Source: Limnephilus marmoratus
Lineage: Eukaryota; Arthropoda; Insecta; Trichoptera; Limnephilidae
Assembly: GCA_917880885.1 (NCBI GenBank)
Contig: OU862916.1
Coordinates: 54,782,831-54,846,830 of the forward strand
Reading direction: 5' to 3'
Length of the DNA stretch: 64,000 nt
The notes under the pieces are model-generated. The model worked only from the letters and a program-made list of their open reading frames with translations, had not been told where the DNA came from and did not search any database. Of this stretch, positions 20,899 to 33,557 are shown piece by piece. Each line of letters begins with the position of its first letter. Within the stretch, counting starts at the first letter, position 1. The position numbers and the translations under genes were made by a program.

Positions 20899-20945
20899 TT
20901 CATAAATTAATAAATCTCGTGGTTTTAAACAAAAAAGTATTTTAT

Positions 20946-21057
20946 TGAATAAAAAATGGCTATTTTCGTTTTCCAATTCCTGGTACAACTGGCTTTATGC
21001 TCTATTTTTTAAATTGAATTTTGGCATAGCAATTTTTATATTTTCTTTAATCTCAAC

Positions 21058-21089
<32 letters not shown>

Positions 21090-21923
21090 AGTTGTGAAGG
21101 TATATTTTCAACGTTTAATTTTTTAATGTTTTTTTTTTTTAATTTAATAAAATATTATATATTTGGTGTACCTGCAGTGCACGATGTGATGTCATGTACA
21201 ACCTCATTGAATGCTTAATCATTGAAGATCTTATATTTTAACAAAAAATCTCAATGAAAAATGAAACCGGTAAGACAGAGGTTTTGGGTTTAGTTCCCAG
21301 TTGCAACCGCTGCCTTTTTATTTTCTATTTCATTGAGAATTTCATTTATTTAATATTAACTTCTTCACTGATTAATTTGTTTTTGTTAGGTAAGGGCTTT
21401 TTAAAAAAAACCTTTCATCGATTTATTGACCAATAATGGGGACAGCAAAAATACCCACTTTAAGAACCAAAAACTCACTTGATATTATAACTTACTTACC
21501 TATATTTGTTTATCTGTTGTATTTTTGGGCACCAAGTTTACTCTAGAGCAATGCTGGCCAGAATGAACTTATGGCGGCATGTGGGACTATTGGGAAGTAC
21601 CAAAGATATTGAAATACAAGAGATATGCTATGATGTCTGCCTGACTGTCGGTGGACTACTAACTAATGGGTATAGTTTAAATATGAAAAGAATTCATTGT
21701 CCAGTAGTATTGGTTAACAATATAGTTTGAATATGGAAAGAATTCGTTCATTTAGTTGATTTTTTGAAGGTGTGCAGTAGTATTGGTTAACAATATCGAC
21801 AACACCAGGAAACACAGTCCCCCCAGTAAAAACTGCGGATAGCACATTTCTTATATTTCAATATCTTTGGGAAGTACCTACCAAAAACTTATAAGATATA
21901 TTATCATCACTGGTGTAATATTA
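20946..21923. other. AT-rich intergenic stretch with (TA)n and a tRNA-like SINE head
   Basis: A TA microsatellite lies at about 21069-21089. At about 21265-21325 the plus strand has a box-B-like GGGTTTAGTTCCCAG followed by TTGCAACCGCTGCC and T-rich sequence, similar to the minus-strand sequence at 35510-35570; both look like relics of one tRNA-derived SINE. Around 21660-21800 a short segment (AATATGGAAAGAATTC) is duplicated. Confidence 0.45.
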
Positions 21924-22851
21924 CGAGGGTTGTCTGTAAAATAAGGTCTCCAAAGTGCTGCGGTCGCGAGGAACGATTTTACGCACAATCCTGCAACACT
22001 AGCGTGTAGCCTGGTTTCCCCTGGACAAGTCCCAACCACGTTGCACTCTCTGTGATGCTTAGTCTCGGCGTGGCAGCCGTTCGTGATGAGCTTCCACTCA
22101 CCGCACCCGCCAGGTGTGAGTTACGCTATGTAATTTGTTTTCAAACTTTGCTTCGGCGAATCTGAATGACACTACTGGGATTGTTCCTTTGTGTCTGGTG
22201 TCGTGTAGTGTATCCGGGTCTTATCCCCAGTCACAATTGAGTCCAAAAATTCTTTGCAATCGATGTCGGAATTCTTCGAAAATTCTTTGCCATCAAGGAA
22301 TTCGCGGGCTGCTTCAACCCGTTGTTGTTTGTGTCGGTGATCATTTTGGGACCGACCGTGGGTAGACTTTGTGGTCTCCCTAATTTTCTGTCAAAATCTT
22401 GTCAATAGTGGTCATACTGACATCAGGGATCATATCACAGAGCTCCCGAACCGTCGCTCTGCAATCATTGTTTTTCCATTTTGGCAATTTTTTCGTCTGA
22501 AACCGATGGCCGTCCGGCACGCTTTTAAGTTCTCTGCACCTTTTGTGCACGTTTTCGCACTCATACACTGTTTTCCGCATACTTCCGAGTAGCTGCGAAT
22601 GAATTTCTTCCGGGGTTTTATTCTTTGCACAAAAAAAAAATTATAGAGCGTAATTTACACCTTGCGGGTGTGGCGAGCAGAAGCTCCATCGCGAACGGTT
22701 GCCATGCCGAGACTAAGTGTCGCAAAGAGTACAGCCTGGTGGGGTTTTGGCGTAGGGAAGCCAGACTACATGGCAGTGTTGCCGGATCTCACGTAAAATT
22801 GTTCCTCGCGACCGCAGCACCTTGGAGACCTTATTTTACAGACAGCCCTCA
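21924..22851 (-). mobile_element. Defective mariner element with long TIRs
   Basis: Terminal inverted repeats of over 45 bp begin CGAGGGTTGTCTGTAAAATA and contain GCTGCGGTCGCGAGGAAC. TA duplications lie at 21922-21923 and 22852-22853. The minus strand has transposase pieces: RATVRELCDMIPDVSMTTID (about 22380-22460) from the DNA-binding domain, and DSIVTGDKTRIHYTTPDTKE (about 22180-22240), which holds the first catalytic Asp. Frameshifts, a stop and internal deletions make it non-autonomous. Confidence 0.85.
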
Positions 22852-25800
22852 TATTTTGTTCTTGGTTCGAATTTAAGAAAATGTTGTCACTTCCCATTCG
22901 TTAAAAAGTAAAAGGAAAATTATATTTTAAAATTTCTTTATTTACAAAAAAGTGTATATTATAATATCTTAATACAGGAAGCTATCATATTATTTTTTAT
23001 GTTAAAAAGGTACAAAATCATATTTTATGGTAGCCGTATAGGAAAAATTACACATCTATTCTCGCTGTGATTACAAAATAAAAGTGCTTAAAAACATTAT
23101 TTATTATGAAAATAAATTTTTATTGATTTTGAATTTGTTTTATTATTTTTGAATCCTGTTGCCATTATTAAATTAAATACCTTTGTATGTTCTGTCCAAT
23201 ATAATTTCGAGTACATTGCTTATGTCAAATACACACAAAACCTAGCACTGTAGACTATTCACTCTAAGACCAGAAAATATTATATTTATATTCACTACAA
23301 AACATATCCCAGTGATCATACACAAATATAATTTACATTGCTTAATATCAAGTATTACTATCATGTATAATGGTTTTGGAATTCAAAATAGGTGCATTTT
23401 TGTTGATATTTACGAAACTGCTATTGTTTGAATCTCTAACAATAATATTATTTGCGCACAATGTAAACTTAACCTTTTGAATATGAAATTTGAATTCAAA
23501 ATCAATCCCGACTCAAACTCTAATTTAAGTTATTTAATGTCTTTCGGCACACTGAAATATATTTCCAATTAATTAATTACCCTAAATCTAAGAAAATATA
23601 ATTGAGAAGATCTTTTAGGCCGGAGATTTGACCAGTTGAAACATTTTTCGTTGTTTACCTTTCATAAATTCCATCTCAACTAAAGCAATTAGAGGGGGTT
23701 TGCATCACCAAAATCTAATCATTTTTCATTAGCACTTCCTGCAACGTTTTTGTTTTTACTTAGTTTTACACCGAGAGACTTGAGGAAGAAAGTCAGTCTC
23801 CTTGTACTGTAAAAAGGTACATTTTAAAAATAAATGCAAAATAACTCGGATGATGTTATTGGAAGTATTTGATATGTATTATTTAAATAAGGGTTACAAT
23901 CAAATAGACAAAGCAAAAACAAAGCATGCCAAAGTTGCCAATGCAAATTGTGCATTTTTCAGGAAAAAGTCGAGGATATCTAAAATTCACATAAAAAAAT
24001 CATTTTGACCATTCTCAACGTAATTGACATGATTTTGTTATTTTATATAATTGCCAGAATTTTTTTAAATCAACCCAAATTATGAAGTCTGAATTCGATA
24101 ATACGATTGCTTCAATTTAGGTACATTTAAAAACAATGTGTTTGAGAGTTTTACAATGGTTTATGATATATTTATATATTCTTCCATGAAAGAATAAGCT
24201 TGCCAATTTAGGTGGATTCAGATTCTAGGTAGGTTATATAAAATAATACTAAGTAAGAGGAAATAAACACCAATTGAAGAGAGTTGAATTTTACAAACAT
24301 CGTAGGGCGTAGTATCATAAATTACAAAAATACAATTTCCGAATCAGTTGTTAGCTGAAACTATGCTTTTATATTGCCAAAAGTTGGTCCTAGTAATTTA
24401 AGCATATATATAATTTCTCCTGGTGGATGAATTGAGTAAACGCAAAATCACAATGGATCAAAGGAGGTTTACCATGAAAGGTCCTATGTAAAACTACATT
24501 ATAATATATTATGTACATACAAGACAACAAGTGAGAATATGATACTTTCCAATGCTTTACAACTCACAGATTTCTACCAAATTCCTCTACACATACGTAG
24601 CTTTTAACCATCTGTAAAGGTAAACGTTAAACATAGCCTAGCTTTACCATTCGCTTTCCGAAGCTAACCATCACTATTCACTATTATTATTTTACACCAA
24701 TACTTTGAATTGAATAATAATGCATTTTTCCAGAAGTCTAAATAAAAGCCACTTTTATGTAATATAACGCAATTCAGATAATATTACTGCAAAAATTAAA
24801 ATGATTCGATAAAGTGGAAAATTAAGATGATGATTTATCAATAAGAATATTTGGTGGAACAGTTAACGTCTTTGTAATAATCAAAAGGCCTTTTGTCTCC
24901 CTGAACACCACTAAATTGATAATGAAACAGAATATTTGGTAGTAAATTTTTGCACATATTTACTACCTGAACTAAGAAAAATGTTTTCTGGTCTATTTAG
25001 AATTATACACATGAAAAATAAAATAATAAATACACCACACAACATGAGGAGGAATTTAGAATGAATGGAACATACAAATGTTATTTGGATAAATATGAAA
25101 ATGTACATCAATCCGCTTACTTGGATAGAGATTCTTTAAATATAGTTTTCCTGAAAATACTGTTCAAATTTTCACAATGTAGAAAAATCGATTTAGAATG
25201 AGTAATGTACTGTAGAAAGCTGTATTTTAATTAATATTATGGCAGACTTTCGACTCCGCTTCTGCTAATACCAACACAGCTATTGTAATAAGGCACATCA
25301 GTATATTATTATATTGATTATGAAGAGAAATTCAATCAGAACATTCTTGAAATGGATTGCATTATAATTATTAGAACCATCTGTTTCAACAGAAAGCTAA
25401 ATAGTGAACTAAATTTAAATTTTAACTGTCACTTAAAGTAACAAGGATGTTATGGAACGTACCCAACTACGTGACCAACTTTTGCAACTTTTAACTCGAT
25501 CGAAACTCAATCAAAAATCTATTGAGTTTTGCTTATATTGTCTTCATTTAATTAAATATAATTTATTTTCAGTAGTTGTAATTAAAATCTCCTTGAATTT
25601 GATGTGTCACAAATTTTACGAGATCTTTTGACATACGATATCATGCCAACAATTCGGGAAACTTCCATCGTCAATAACCATATTATTAACATGGGGTCGA
25701 AATGTTTTTGGTTTTCACTGCAAGACATATTGGATGACGAATTCATCATAACCAACATCATCTTTTATAATAATTAATCATGATTAATGATCAATGTTGA

Positions 25801-28518
25801 AGCGCGCAATTTCGTACCATACCTCCAACAGAACTTTCAAATATATCAAAATGGCGGAAAAACTCAAGAGTAACTATCGGTTTTCGGGAAGTAATAGCAA
25901 AAGTTAAAAATGACATAAAACAGGCGGTTAAATTGAATTACAATTAGATTTTAAATTGCTTTTTAGTGATATTTAACAATAGCAATTTCTTTAACTCTAG
26001 CAACTGTTGAAACAGAAGGCCCTTAGAACAGCAGAAGAGATGTACACTTACAAACTACATGTCTTTAAATTATATTCTACGCTTGTTTACTAGATGAAAT
26101 AAAGTGCAATACATTTTAAACTGATGGTAAGTGAAGAACGATGGCACAGCGATTTTTATTTGAAGAATAATACAGTAAGCACCCTCGAGGTGATTTAATT
26201 ACTAAACGGTTATATTTAAAATTATCCAATAATAATAATGAAGATGAATAATTCTGATTATACTTGCGTACGTAAAAAAGCAACGCGCAGTAATTCTAAA
26301 CATGATCCTATCTTCAATAAATAAAAAAAATTGAATAATTTTGCCGAAGCCTAAAGTAATAATATATAATATACACGTGTTGAAATACAGTATCAATAAA
26401 AATAATAATTGCAATACAAACTTTATTTTTTTAAATTTTACGATCACATTAAAATACCCCTAGCAATCCACTTAAATTTAAAAAGCACAAGACTTTGTAC
26501 AGAGAACATGTGAAAAATTATCTTTATACACAAAGCTACGAAGGACTTGTATTCACAATTATTTAATCCTAGTCAAATATTACGTATACTTGGCTTGTCA
26601 AGATATACCGCACTTCCTAATTATAATGCACAGTCACTTGGTTACAACTTATTTACTCTACAAATCAATAGTGGGCCGCAACTTCTTGTCGCAGACCTCT
26701 CCTTTAATCTTACTGTCCGGACCAAATCATTCATCCTAATTAAATACATAGAAATTATGATACATACAAAGAGACCAACTGAAAATCAGTCAATTTATTC
26801 ATAGAGCTAGTGTGTCCAATTTATGTTGCAACACTGCTTACGCCTCAGACATCGATACAGAATGCAGTAGATGAGTCTGTATGAAAGGTCTGCAGGACGC
26901 AATTGTTACAATACTAAACAGGTGACAGGTTCATCTACTGTATTCTACATCTATAGCTTTAGGGGATTCATAGTCTCAGTTTAAGGCTAGCTTTACACTC
27001 GTAAGTTAAATGTATTTAATTTAAAGGTTTTAGGTTTCTGAGAAGTTACTTACAAGTGAGTTATACATATTTGTCCAACTTATTAATGCTCAAGTAAATA
27101 TATGGTAATTAATACTCACGCAAGTTATTCGGAAGTTCGACTTATGTAAGTGCTCACATCAGCCGATATACTTTTTTTATTTTATATTTTAAATTAACTC
27201 CAAAGGAAAATAATTTTCCTCAAGGCCTATGTCATCTTTGGGGATGCTGTGAGGAGGGACTTTTTGAGGAGAGGAAAGAGTGAACATGGGTCTTGAAGAG
27301 ACCAAGGGGGGAGGAAACACAGAGGCCGATCGGAGTGGTAGAAACATCCCATTCTCATGTGACAAACGTCAAGAGTGTGCAAATGTTGAGCACGCGTTTG
27401 GCATGTTTCCCGACTATGTACCGGTGCCGAAGGAATCAATGACTTTAGTTCATCAGAGCATCTTCCATTGGAATATCAGTAGAAAAAGAACAGCATTCCT
27501 ACCACGCCTGTGCTTTAAAGATTGCAATCCATTTGTTACAAGAGAATCTATCAAACACATCGGCCCTTTCTGGGGCTCCAGACCAGAGGTGGTAAAACCT
27601 GCCATTTAATTTTTAGCATCGACTTGTCTAGATACGATTGCGAACTTACCATAAGCATATCAACTTGAAAAACTGATTGCATAAGCTGTGATAAGGCTAT
27701 ACGGACACAATAATTTGTTCTGTCAAAAACTAATGCCCCCTACGACTATGGTAAGTTGCAATAAAATACATTTTAAGTAACTTACTAAGTCGTTTACATC
27801 GGTAATTTCACTTACAAGTGTAACAGCCGCCCGAATGGTTCACTGGGCCATATTAGCATCACAAAATATTATTTTTAATACAAAAGCAAATTTATATCTA
27901 CAAGAAAATGTATTTGAGATAAGTTTTCATTTGATCATTCGGTTTTAAATTGTTCACAAGGACACAGCAGCTTTACTAAACTATTATTGTAGATGATATA
28001 TTTATCATTGATGTGCAAAGTGTCCAAAACTAAATGTATAAATTATTATGTGAATACATACAAACATCTTAATATTCATAAGTAAAAATGCATGGCAGGA
28101 ATGTAATAAACTTGATCTGAATTGTCTTTGGTTTCATTTTATAATTTTTCTAAAATAATAACACAATGTATTTAAAGTTACAATAATAATAATTAATAAT
28201 GAACATACAACAAACACCACCTCCATCCTTAAAACTTATACAACTTTATACAAAGGTGAATTGAATAATAATAGGAACGTCATAAACTATTTTGTGAGTC
28301 TCAATTCTGTGGGAAGTTAACCATAAATATCCTACAACAAAATTATAGAGAAAGTCAATAAAGATTCAAAATATTTTGGTGAATAATTTAAAATGTACTT
28401 GGGAGAGATATAAAGAAAGCAATTAAAGCGATGCACCAATAAAGAATGCAAAATCATTTGTTTTTAGGCTTACAAATAATTTAAATGCTTTAATTAAATA
28501 CTGTGAGTAGAACACATA
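22852..28518. other. AT-rich intergenic region between convergent genes
   Basis: No gene seen. It may include long 3' UTRs of either neighbour. Recognisable fragments: left end of the GGAACGTACCCA MITE at 25454-25495; a decayed partial copy of the Transib-like palindrome at about 25770-25960 (AGTAACTATCGGTTTTCGG shared with 58590 region); and a member of the dispersed GTCATCTTTGGGGATGC family at about 27195-27610. Confidence 0.5.
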
Positions 28519-29460
28519 CAGTAAAACCATCTTAAGAAGTTCTCTCTTAACCTCTTATTTGCCGGAGACACGCGTATTGTACGCATGCGCGAAAAAAAAT
28601 ATTTCAATAAAAATATGTTTATCTGCAATTTTGACCCTTCTATGTACAGAATTTGGTGACCAGACAACTCAGAACGAAACCAACTCAGAAGCACCTCAGA
28701 AAGGTCAATAAGAAGTTTGGTTTATTCGGTCCCTCGGCCCAAAATTAGCCCAATTTTTCCCATATATAAGGATTTCCCGCTTAAGCTTTTTCAGGTCCCT
28801 TGGAAAACTTCTTAACCCCCTGGGGGCCAGGCTTTTTACCAGAACAACACCGAAATTTCACGATCTTCAATTGAATGTTTTGTGGATTAAATTTAACCTA
28901 TCGTATATTTTATTGACTGAAACACATTCCTAGAACAATAAACTATTTACCAAAATAATATTACTTGCGTAATTACGTAAATTGATAGGTTTTATGATGT
29001 TTTATTCGAGGTCACGCATCGGCATTTTGACGCGGCCGCCAAAATGACAGTTTGAGATGCCCACAGATAAAAATTATTTTAAAATTTTCTAATGTTGCAA
29101 GGTGAATGAAATTTTTACCCATCTCATAGAGAATGTTGGCGCTAGCATTTCTGACCGTGTTCTTATTCAAATTTTGTACATAGAAGGGTAAAAATCGAAG
29201 ATGAAAATATTTTTTTTTCGCGCATGCGCAAGACCTGCGCACATCCCGCCCGACGAAAAATTTCATATAAATTATTCGGAGTGACCGGCTGCATTGCGGC
29301 TTTTTCTATGGTAAAGGGCGATAATAGAGCTAGCGATTCTGACCGTGTTTTTCATACACTTTCTTTATACATAAGGGTCAAAATTGCGTAAAAATTTTGA
29401 TTTTTCATTTTTGTGCGCCGGCGCACAAGCGGCACAGGCCGGGTTAAGAGGGTACCACTG
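28519..29460. mobile_element. pogo/Tigger-like MITE, 942 bp
   Basis: Starts CAGTAAAACCATCTTAA and ends TTAAGAGGGTACCACTG, an imperfect inverted repeat, with TA at 28517-28518 and 29461-29462. The interior repeats the words GACCCTTCTATGTACA / TACATAGAAGGGT and CGCATGCGC in inverted and direct order. No transposase seen. CAGT...AACC...TTAA ends fit the pogo/Tigger group. Confidence 0.6.
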
Positions 29461-29462
29461 TA

Positions 29463-30096
29463 CATACTTTTTTAATAAGTTTTGTTTTTACATCACTGTG
29501 GTCATTATTGATAACAATATAGGTAATGTAGAATCAACAAATTATTTGAATTCAAAAAGGGTAAAAGTTTGCAAATTTTCATCTTTCATTTCAGTCTTTC
29601 GATATGGAATGAATTCGATAAATTAGCTGTGGAGAGTTTTTGCTGATAAAAGATAAAAGTATGTTCGTGGATTAAGGTGCGCAATAATGATTACACTTTC
29701 GGAAAACAGACTAGTGAGAATTCAAATTGTGCTTAAAAATTAAAAGTGATGAAAATTTGCAAAAAGTGGATAACATTCCTTATACATTAAGTACAATACA
29801 GTTTTGCTGGATAAAAACTTCTACATATTATAGTTTTTTAAATACACAATGTTATCTACGTTAATGGCACATTCAAAGTTAAAACCTCTGTTATAACTCT
29901 GCACAAATTAACACAATCAAAATGTTTGTTGTTGTTATTCTTGTAAAACTAAAACTGAAACAAGTTTTGCAACAATGTCATCACATCAACCCACAAACGT
30001 CACTTTGTTCTAAATTTGTAAAAATTGTCATGGAAATTACTTTTGATCACAAACTAAAGTAATACAAGCACCAAAATTGATTTGATTCATCGTAAT
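29463..30096 (-). other. Probable 3' UTR of Src64B
   Basis: AT-rich sequence directly downstream of the Src64B stop codon, without repeats that recur in the window. The poly(A) site is not clear. Confidence 0.45.
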
Positions 30097-30831
30097 TTAG
30101 TCTTGAACTTCCCGGTACGGGATTTCGCTAGTGACCGTGAAGCTCTCGAAGTAGTGGTTCAGGAATTCAAAGGTTGGCCTCTTGTCCGGTACGGCGTCCC
30201 AACACTGAAGCATCAACCTGTAGATGTCATCGGGTAGGTGGTGACCCGATGGCTTGGGCATTCTGTGTCCTCTCTCCACTTGTTCGATGACTTCCCTGCC
30301 GTGCATGCCCGGGTAGGGGATCTGTCCGTAGGTGAACAGTTCCATGAGCAGTATACCGTATGACCACACGTCACTCTTGATGGAGAATCTCCCGTAGACA
30401 ATGGCCTCGGGGGCTGTCCACTTGACGGGGAACCTGGACCCTTGCTTGGGACAGTACTCATTGTCCTCTATGACCCTGGCCAAACCGAAGTCGCATATTT
30501 TGGCGATATTGTTCTCACCGATTAACACGTTTCGGGCAGCCAAATCTCGATGTATTAAGAGTTTAGATTCCAAGTATTCCATTCCGGAAGCAACTTGAGC
30601 CGCTACGTATATCAAGTCTTCAAACTGTAGGAATTTGCCCTCTCCGTTCCTGAGGAATTCCAGCAGAGATCCCTTGCTCATGTACTCCTGGACAATGTAG
30701 ACGGGCTCCTGCTGCGAGCAGACTGCGTACAGAGCCACCAGGCGCTTGTGTCTGAACTTCTTCATGATGGCTGCTTCTTGAAGAAATGCTTGAGTTGACA
30801 TGGTGCCTTCACGCAGTGTCTTTACAGCAAC
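30097..30831 (-). CDS. Src64B: Src64B tyrosine kinase, exon 5 (kinase domain and tail)
   Basis: Codes residues 236-479 of a Src-family non-receptor tyrosine kinase acting at the inner plasma membrane. It begins with [11 protein letters not shown] (ATP-binding Lys239) after the acceptor CTCTCAG. It contains HRDLAARN (catalytic Asp331), DFG (Asp349), activation-loop Tyr361 in [12 protein letters not shown], and the C-terminal inhibitory Tyr474 in PYREVQD. The end sequence [20 protein letters not shown] is nearly the same as Drosophila Src64B and differs from Src42A. All catalytic residues are intact. The stop is TAA... on the minus strand at 30099-30097. The long exon is GC-richer than its flanks. 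Confidence 0.97.
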   Translation of the reverse strand, partial: VAVKTLREGTMSTQAFLQEAAIMKKFRHKRLVALYAVCSQQEPVYIVQEYMSKGSLLEFLRNGEGKFLQFEDLIYVAAQVASGMEYLESKLLIHRDLAARNVLIGENNIAKICDFGLARVIEDNEYCPKQGSRFPVKWTAPEAIVYGRFSIKSDVWSYGILLMELFTYGQIPYPGMHGREVIEQVERGHRMPKPSGHHLPDDIYRLMLQCWDAVPDKRPTFEFLNHYFESFTVTSEIPYREVQD

Positions 30832-31098
30832 CTGAGAGAAAGGAAAAAAAAAACAATAATTAACCTTATGAATTTTATGTCAAATTAATTACTTGAATAT
30901 TTTAATGATTTGGTAGCATCATGCAACTTTAACTATAGAAAATACTGGTAAAAAAGAAATTGCACACATTCCAGTAACGGAAGATCCGATTCTTATCTGG
31001 TAAACACAGATTTCTGGTGGTTCACAGAAATTAAAAAATTGACTACTTAATTGACTTTTTAATAGAAGTAATTAACACAACATAAGATTGAAACATAA

Positions 31099-32933
31099 CT
31101 AACTAACCATCACGCCGTTTCCCCGCAGGGGTAGGCAGAGAGGACGGACCGCCAAACAACTCGGTCTTGGCACACACTCTTTGCCTCACTCACATTCATA
31201 CATCGTCTCATACATTCTCTTCTATTGTTCTGACTTTTGACATGGCCCGACTCAAGTATTTGATTCACTTGATCGTGCCACGTCTTCCTCGGGCGTCCCC
31301 GACTTCTTCTACCATTCACATTCGCGTCGTATATTCTTCTTACACTACTTTCTTCGTTCATTCGCTCTACATGCCCAAACCATCTGAGGGTCCCTTTCTT
31401 AATCTTACTCATTATGCTTACATCAGCCTTACATTCTTTGCGGATATCCACATTTCTCACACGATCATACATTGTTTTACCACACATACGTCTCAGGGAT
31501 CTCATTTCAACAGCATTCAGCTTACTTTCATCCTTCCTCTGCCAGTTCCATGCCTCACTGCCATACATCAGGGTGGGTGCCAGGACTCCATTGTGGACTG
31601 CTAGCTTCGCTTCTTTCGACAGTTTTTTATTAGCGCCAACGGCATTCAGTCCACCATTAATGGAGTTACCGGCATTCACCCTTCTTTCAATATCTCTATC
31701 AGCCTTCCCATCTCTCGTAAACATACTACCCAGATACACAAACTCATCCACCTGCTCCAAGTATTCATCATTCACAACTATGTTGCATACTGTTTTCGTA
31801 CTCTCTCTTTCAAACACCATGACTTTAGACTTACTTACATTCATCATTAACTCATTCTTCATACATACTTCATTCATCCTAGATACGAGAGACTGTAGAT
31901 CTTCCATAGTATTAGAAATCAGCACCGCATCATCAGCATACAACAGGCAACATACTTTCAGATTACCCAATTTCGCGCCCAATCCCACCTCTTTCAATTC
32001 TTGCATACAATTATCCATGTATAGATTGAATAACCATGGTGACATTACGCAGCCTTGCTTGACACCTTTTGTGATGTCAAACCACCCCGTAAAACCACCG
32101 TTCACCCTAACACACGCAACGCTTCCCTCGTACAGAGACGCAATTGCCTGTATGAGATTTGTATTCACTCCATACTTGGACAACACCTTCCATAACTTTT
32201 TCCTGTCGACTCGGTCGTATGCTTTTTGTAGATCTACAAAAGCGCAGAAAAGTTTCTGGTTTTTCGCCAGAAACTTCTCAGTGAGCATACGCAAGGAGAA
32301 AATCTGGTCCATGCATCCCCTTCCACTCATAAAGGCACCTTGCACATCCCATATTTTATCCTTTGTTTCCATTCTTACCCTTTCAATCAATATTCTTCCG
32401 TACAGCTTGCCGACTGAACTTAGCAGGCTAATAGCCCTATGATTCCCACAATCCATACGTGACCCTTTACCTTTGTATAACGGCATGATTACAGCCCTTC
32501 TCCAATCTAATGGCCTTAACCCTCCTCTAAACACTGGTTAAAAAGTTTGCACAACCATGTGAGAATAATATGACTATCTCATTTAAAGTATTCGGCAGCA
32601 ATATTGTCGAAACCAACAGCCTTACCATTCTTCATGCATTTTATCGATTTTTTTATTTCATCCACGCTGATTTTGGTAACATTCACTCCGTCATCGTTCA
32701 TACCCGATTCACCATTGGCCTCACTATCATCCGGGTTGCTTTCGAAGACCTCCTCAAAATATTTCATCCATCTCTCTTTTATTTCTTCCTCATTCGTCAA
32801 CATTCTTCCATCTTTCGATTTTATGACTTTCAGGCTTCCGTTCTCTGAACCACTCTGGGATCTTTTGACCTCCTTCCAAAACAGTTTAATGTTTTCTTGG
32901 AAGTGTTTTGTCATTTTTATTCCCTCTTCCTTC
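31099..32933 (-). mobile_element. 5'-truncated LINE with perfect 14-bp target duplication
   Basis: AGATTGAAACATAA occurs at 31085-31098 and again at 32934-32947, so the insertion is delimited exactly, 1,835 bp. The 3' end on the minus strand is TGGTTAGTTAG right after the stop codon, an unusually short 3' UTR of TTAG-type repeats. Only the reverse transcriptase half remains; the endonuclease domain is missing by 5' truncation. It lies in the last Src64B intron, in the same orientation as the gene. Confidence 0.93.
31110..32930 (-). pseudogene. LINE reverse transcriptase, frame-broken
   Basis: The minus strand codes the reverse transcriptase of a non-LTR retrotransposon. Upstream frame (32930-32579) ends KNGKAVGFDNIAAEYFK and a stop. 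The main frame (about 32540-31110) has AVIMPLYKGKG, DLQKAYDRVDR, GVKQGCVMSPWLFNLYMD and the catalytic YADD in CCLLYADDAVLI, then KGTLRWFGHVERM and the C terminus AYPCGETA. Domain order is that of RTE/CR1-like single-ORF LINEs. A stop and a frameshift near 32535-32580 separate the two frames, so it cannot be translated as one. The clade is uncertain without alignment. Confidence 0.9.
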
Positions 32934-33023
32934 AGATTGAAACATAAAACTGAAATAAAGACTAAATCAATTAAATGTATATACATATAAGCAAATTTTA
33001 AGTCCCACATCAAGCACAAGGCC

Positions 33024-33315
33024 AGTCAATTTTTTGGTGAAGTACGATGACAAACTACGAAATTTGTTTTGTAAACCTGTTGTGTTCTGTTCTTTTCACA
33101 TTTATATGTACACTCAATATGTACAGTCAATTTTTTGGTGAAGTACGATGACAAACTACGAAATTTGTTTTGTAAACCTGTTGTGCTCTGTTCTTTTCAC
33201 ATTTATATGTACACTCAATATGTACAGTCAATTTTTTGGTGAAGTACGATGACAAACTACGAAATTTGTTTTGTAAACCTGTTGTGTTCTGTTCTTTTCA
33301 CATTTATATGTACAC
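33024..33315. repeat. 101-bp tandem repeat, about 2.9 units
   Basis: AGTCAATTTTTTGGTGAAGT recurs at 33024, 33125 and 33226 with almost no change between units. It lies in the Src64B intron between the LINE and exon 4. The near identity suggests recent expansion and likely length variation between individuals. Confidence 0.95.
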
Positions 33316-33369
33316 TTTTATATGAAATAAATAAAAATATATATTTGAAAAGTGCTTCTGTTAACCCAC

Positions 33370-33557
33370 CTCTATATTGTTCCTCCACTTGCCATAGTAG
33401 ACTTCCCCGAAGTTGCCCTGGCCCAGTTTGCGGATGAGCTGCACCTCGCTGCGGGGGATCTCCCATTTGTCCCTCAGCTCGGGGCCGAGGTCCCACATCT
33501 GGGGCTCGGGCTTGGGGCATGGCCTCGCCAGGACGTGGCACAGGCCGAGGGCATTTT
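33370..33557 (-). CDS. Src64B: Src64B tyrosine kinase, exon 4 (SH2-kinase linker, glycine loop)
   Basis: Codes NALGLCHVLARPCPKPEPQM and the start of the kinase domain, LIRKLGQGNFGEVYYGKWRN, with the glycine-rich ATP loop GQGNFG. The acceptor TTTTTTGCAG precedes 33557. The first two bases AA join A of exon 3 to make Lys. The donor after ATAGAG is GTGGGT, in phase 0, and exon 5 continues VAVK. Drosophila Src64B has the same split, DVAVKTL. Confidence 0.96.

Larger units (their letters stand above)
20118..20945. mobile_element. Penelope-like element remnant with inverted terminal arms
   Basis: Inverted arms 20118-20345 and 20695-20945 share TACATAATGTGTGCTTATAT and GACGGCCATAAAATACATTA with their complements. 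Each arm contains a hammerhead-like core. The space between holds a GIY-YIG endonuclease fragment whose 5' end stops at the arm boundary. Penelope-like elements are known for pseudo-LTRs in either orientation, a GIY-YIG endonuclease and hammerhead motifs, so all three traits agree. The reverse transcriptase domain is gone. Confidence 0.8.

Noticed and set aside
31414..32442. 342-codon open frame on the plus strand.
   Set aside because: It is antisense to the LINE reverse transcriptase, whose catalytic motifs are clear on the minus strand.
33024..33315. CRISPR-like regular repeat.
   Set aside because: The units are contiguous 101-bp copies without unique spacers, and the genome is animal.
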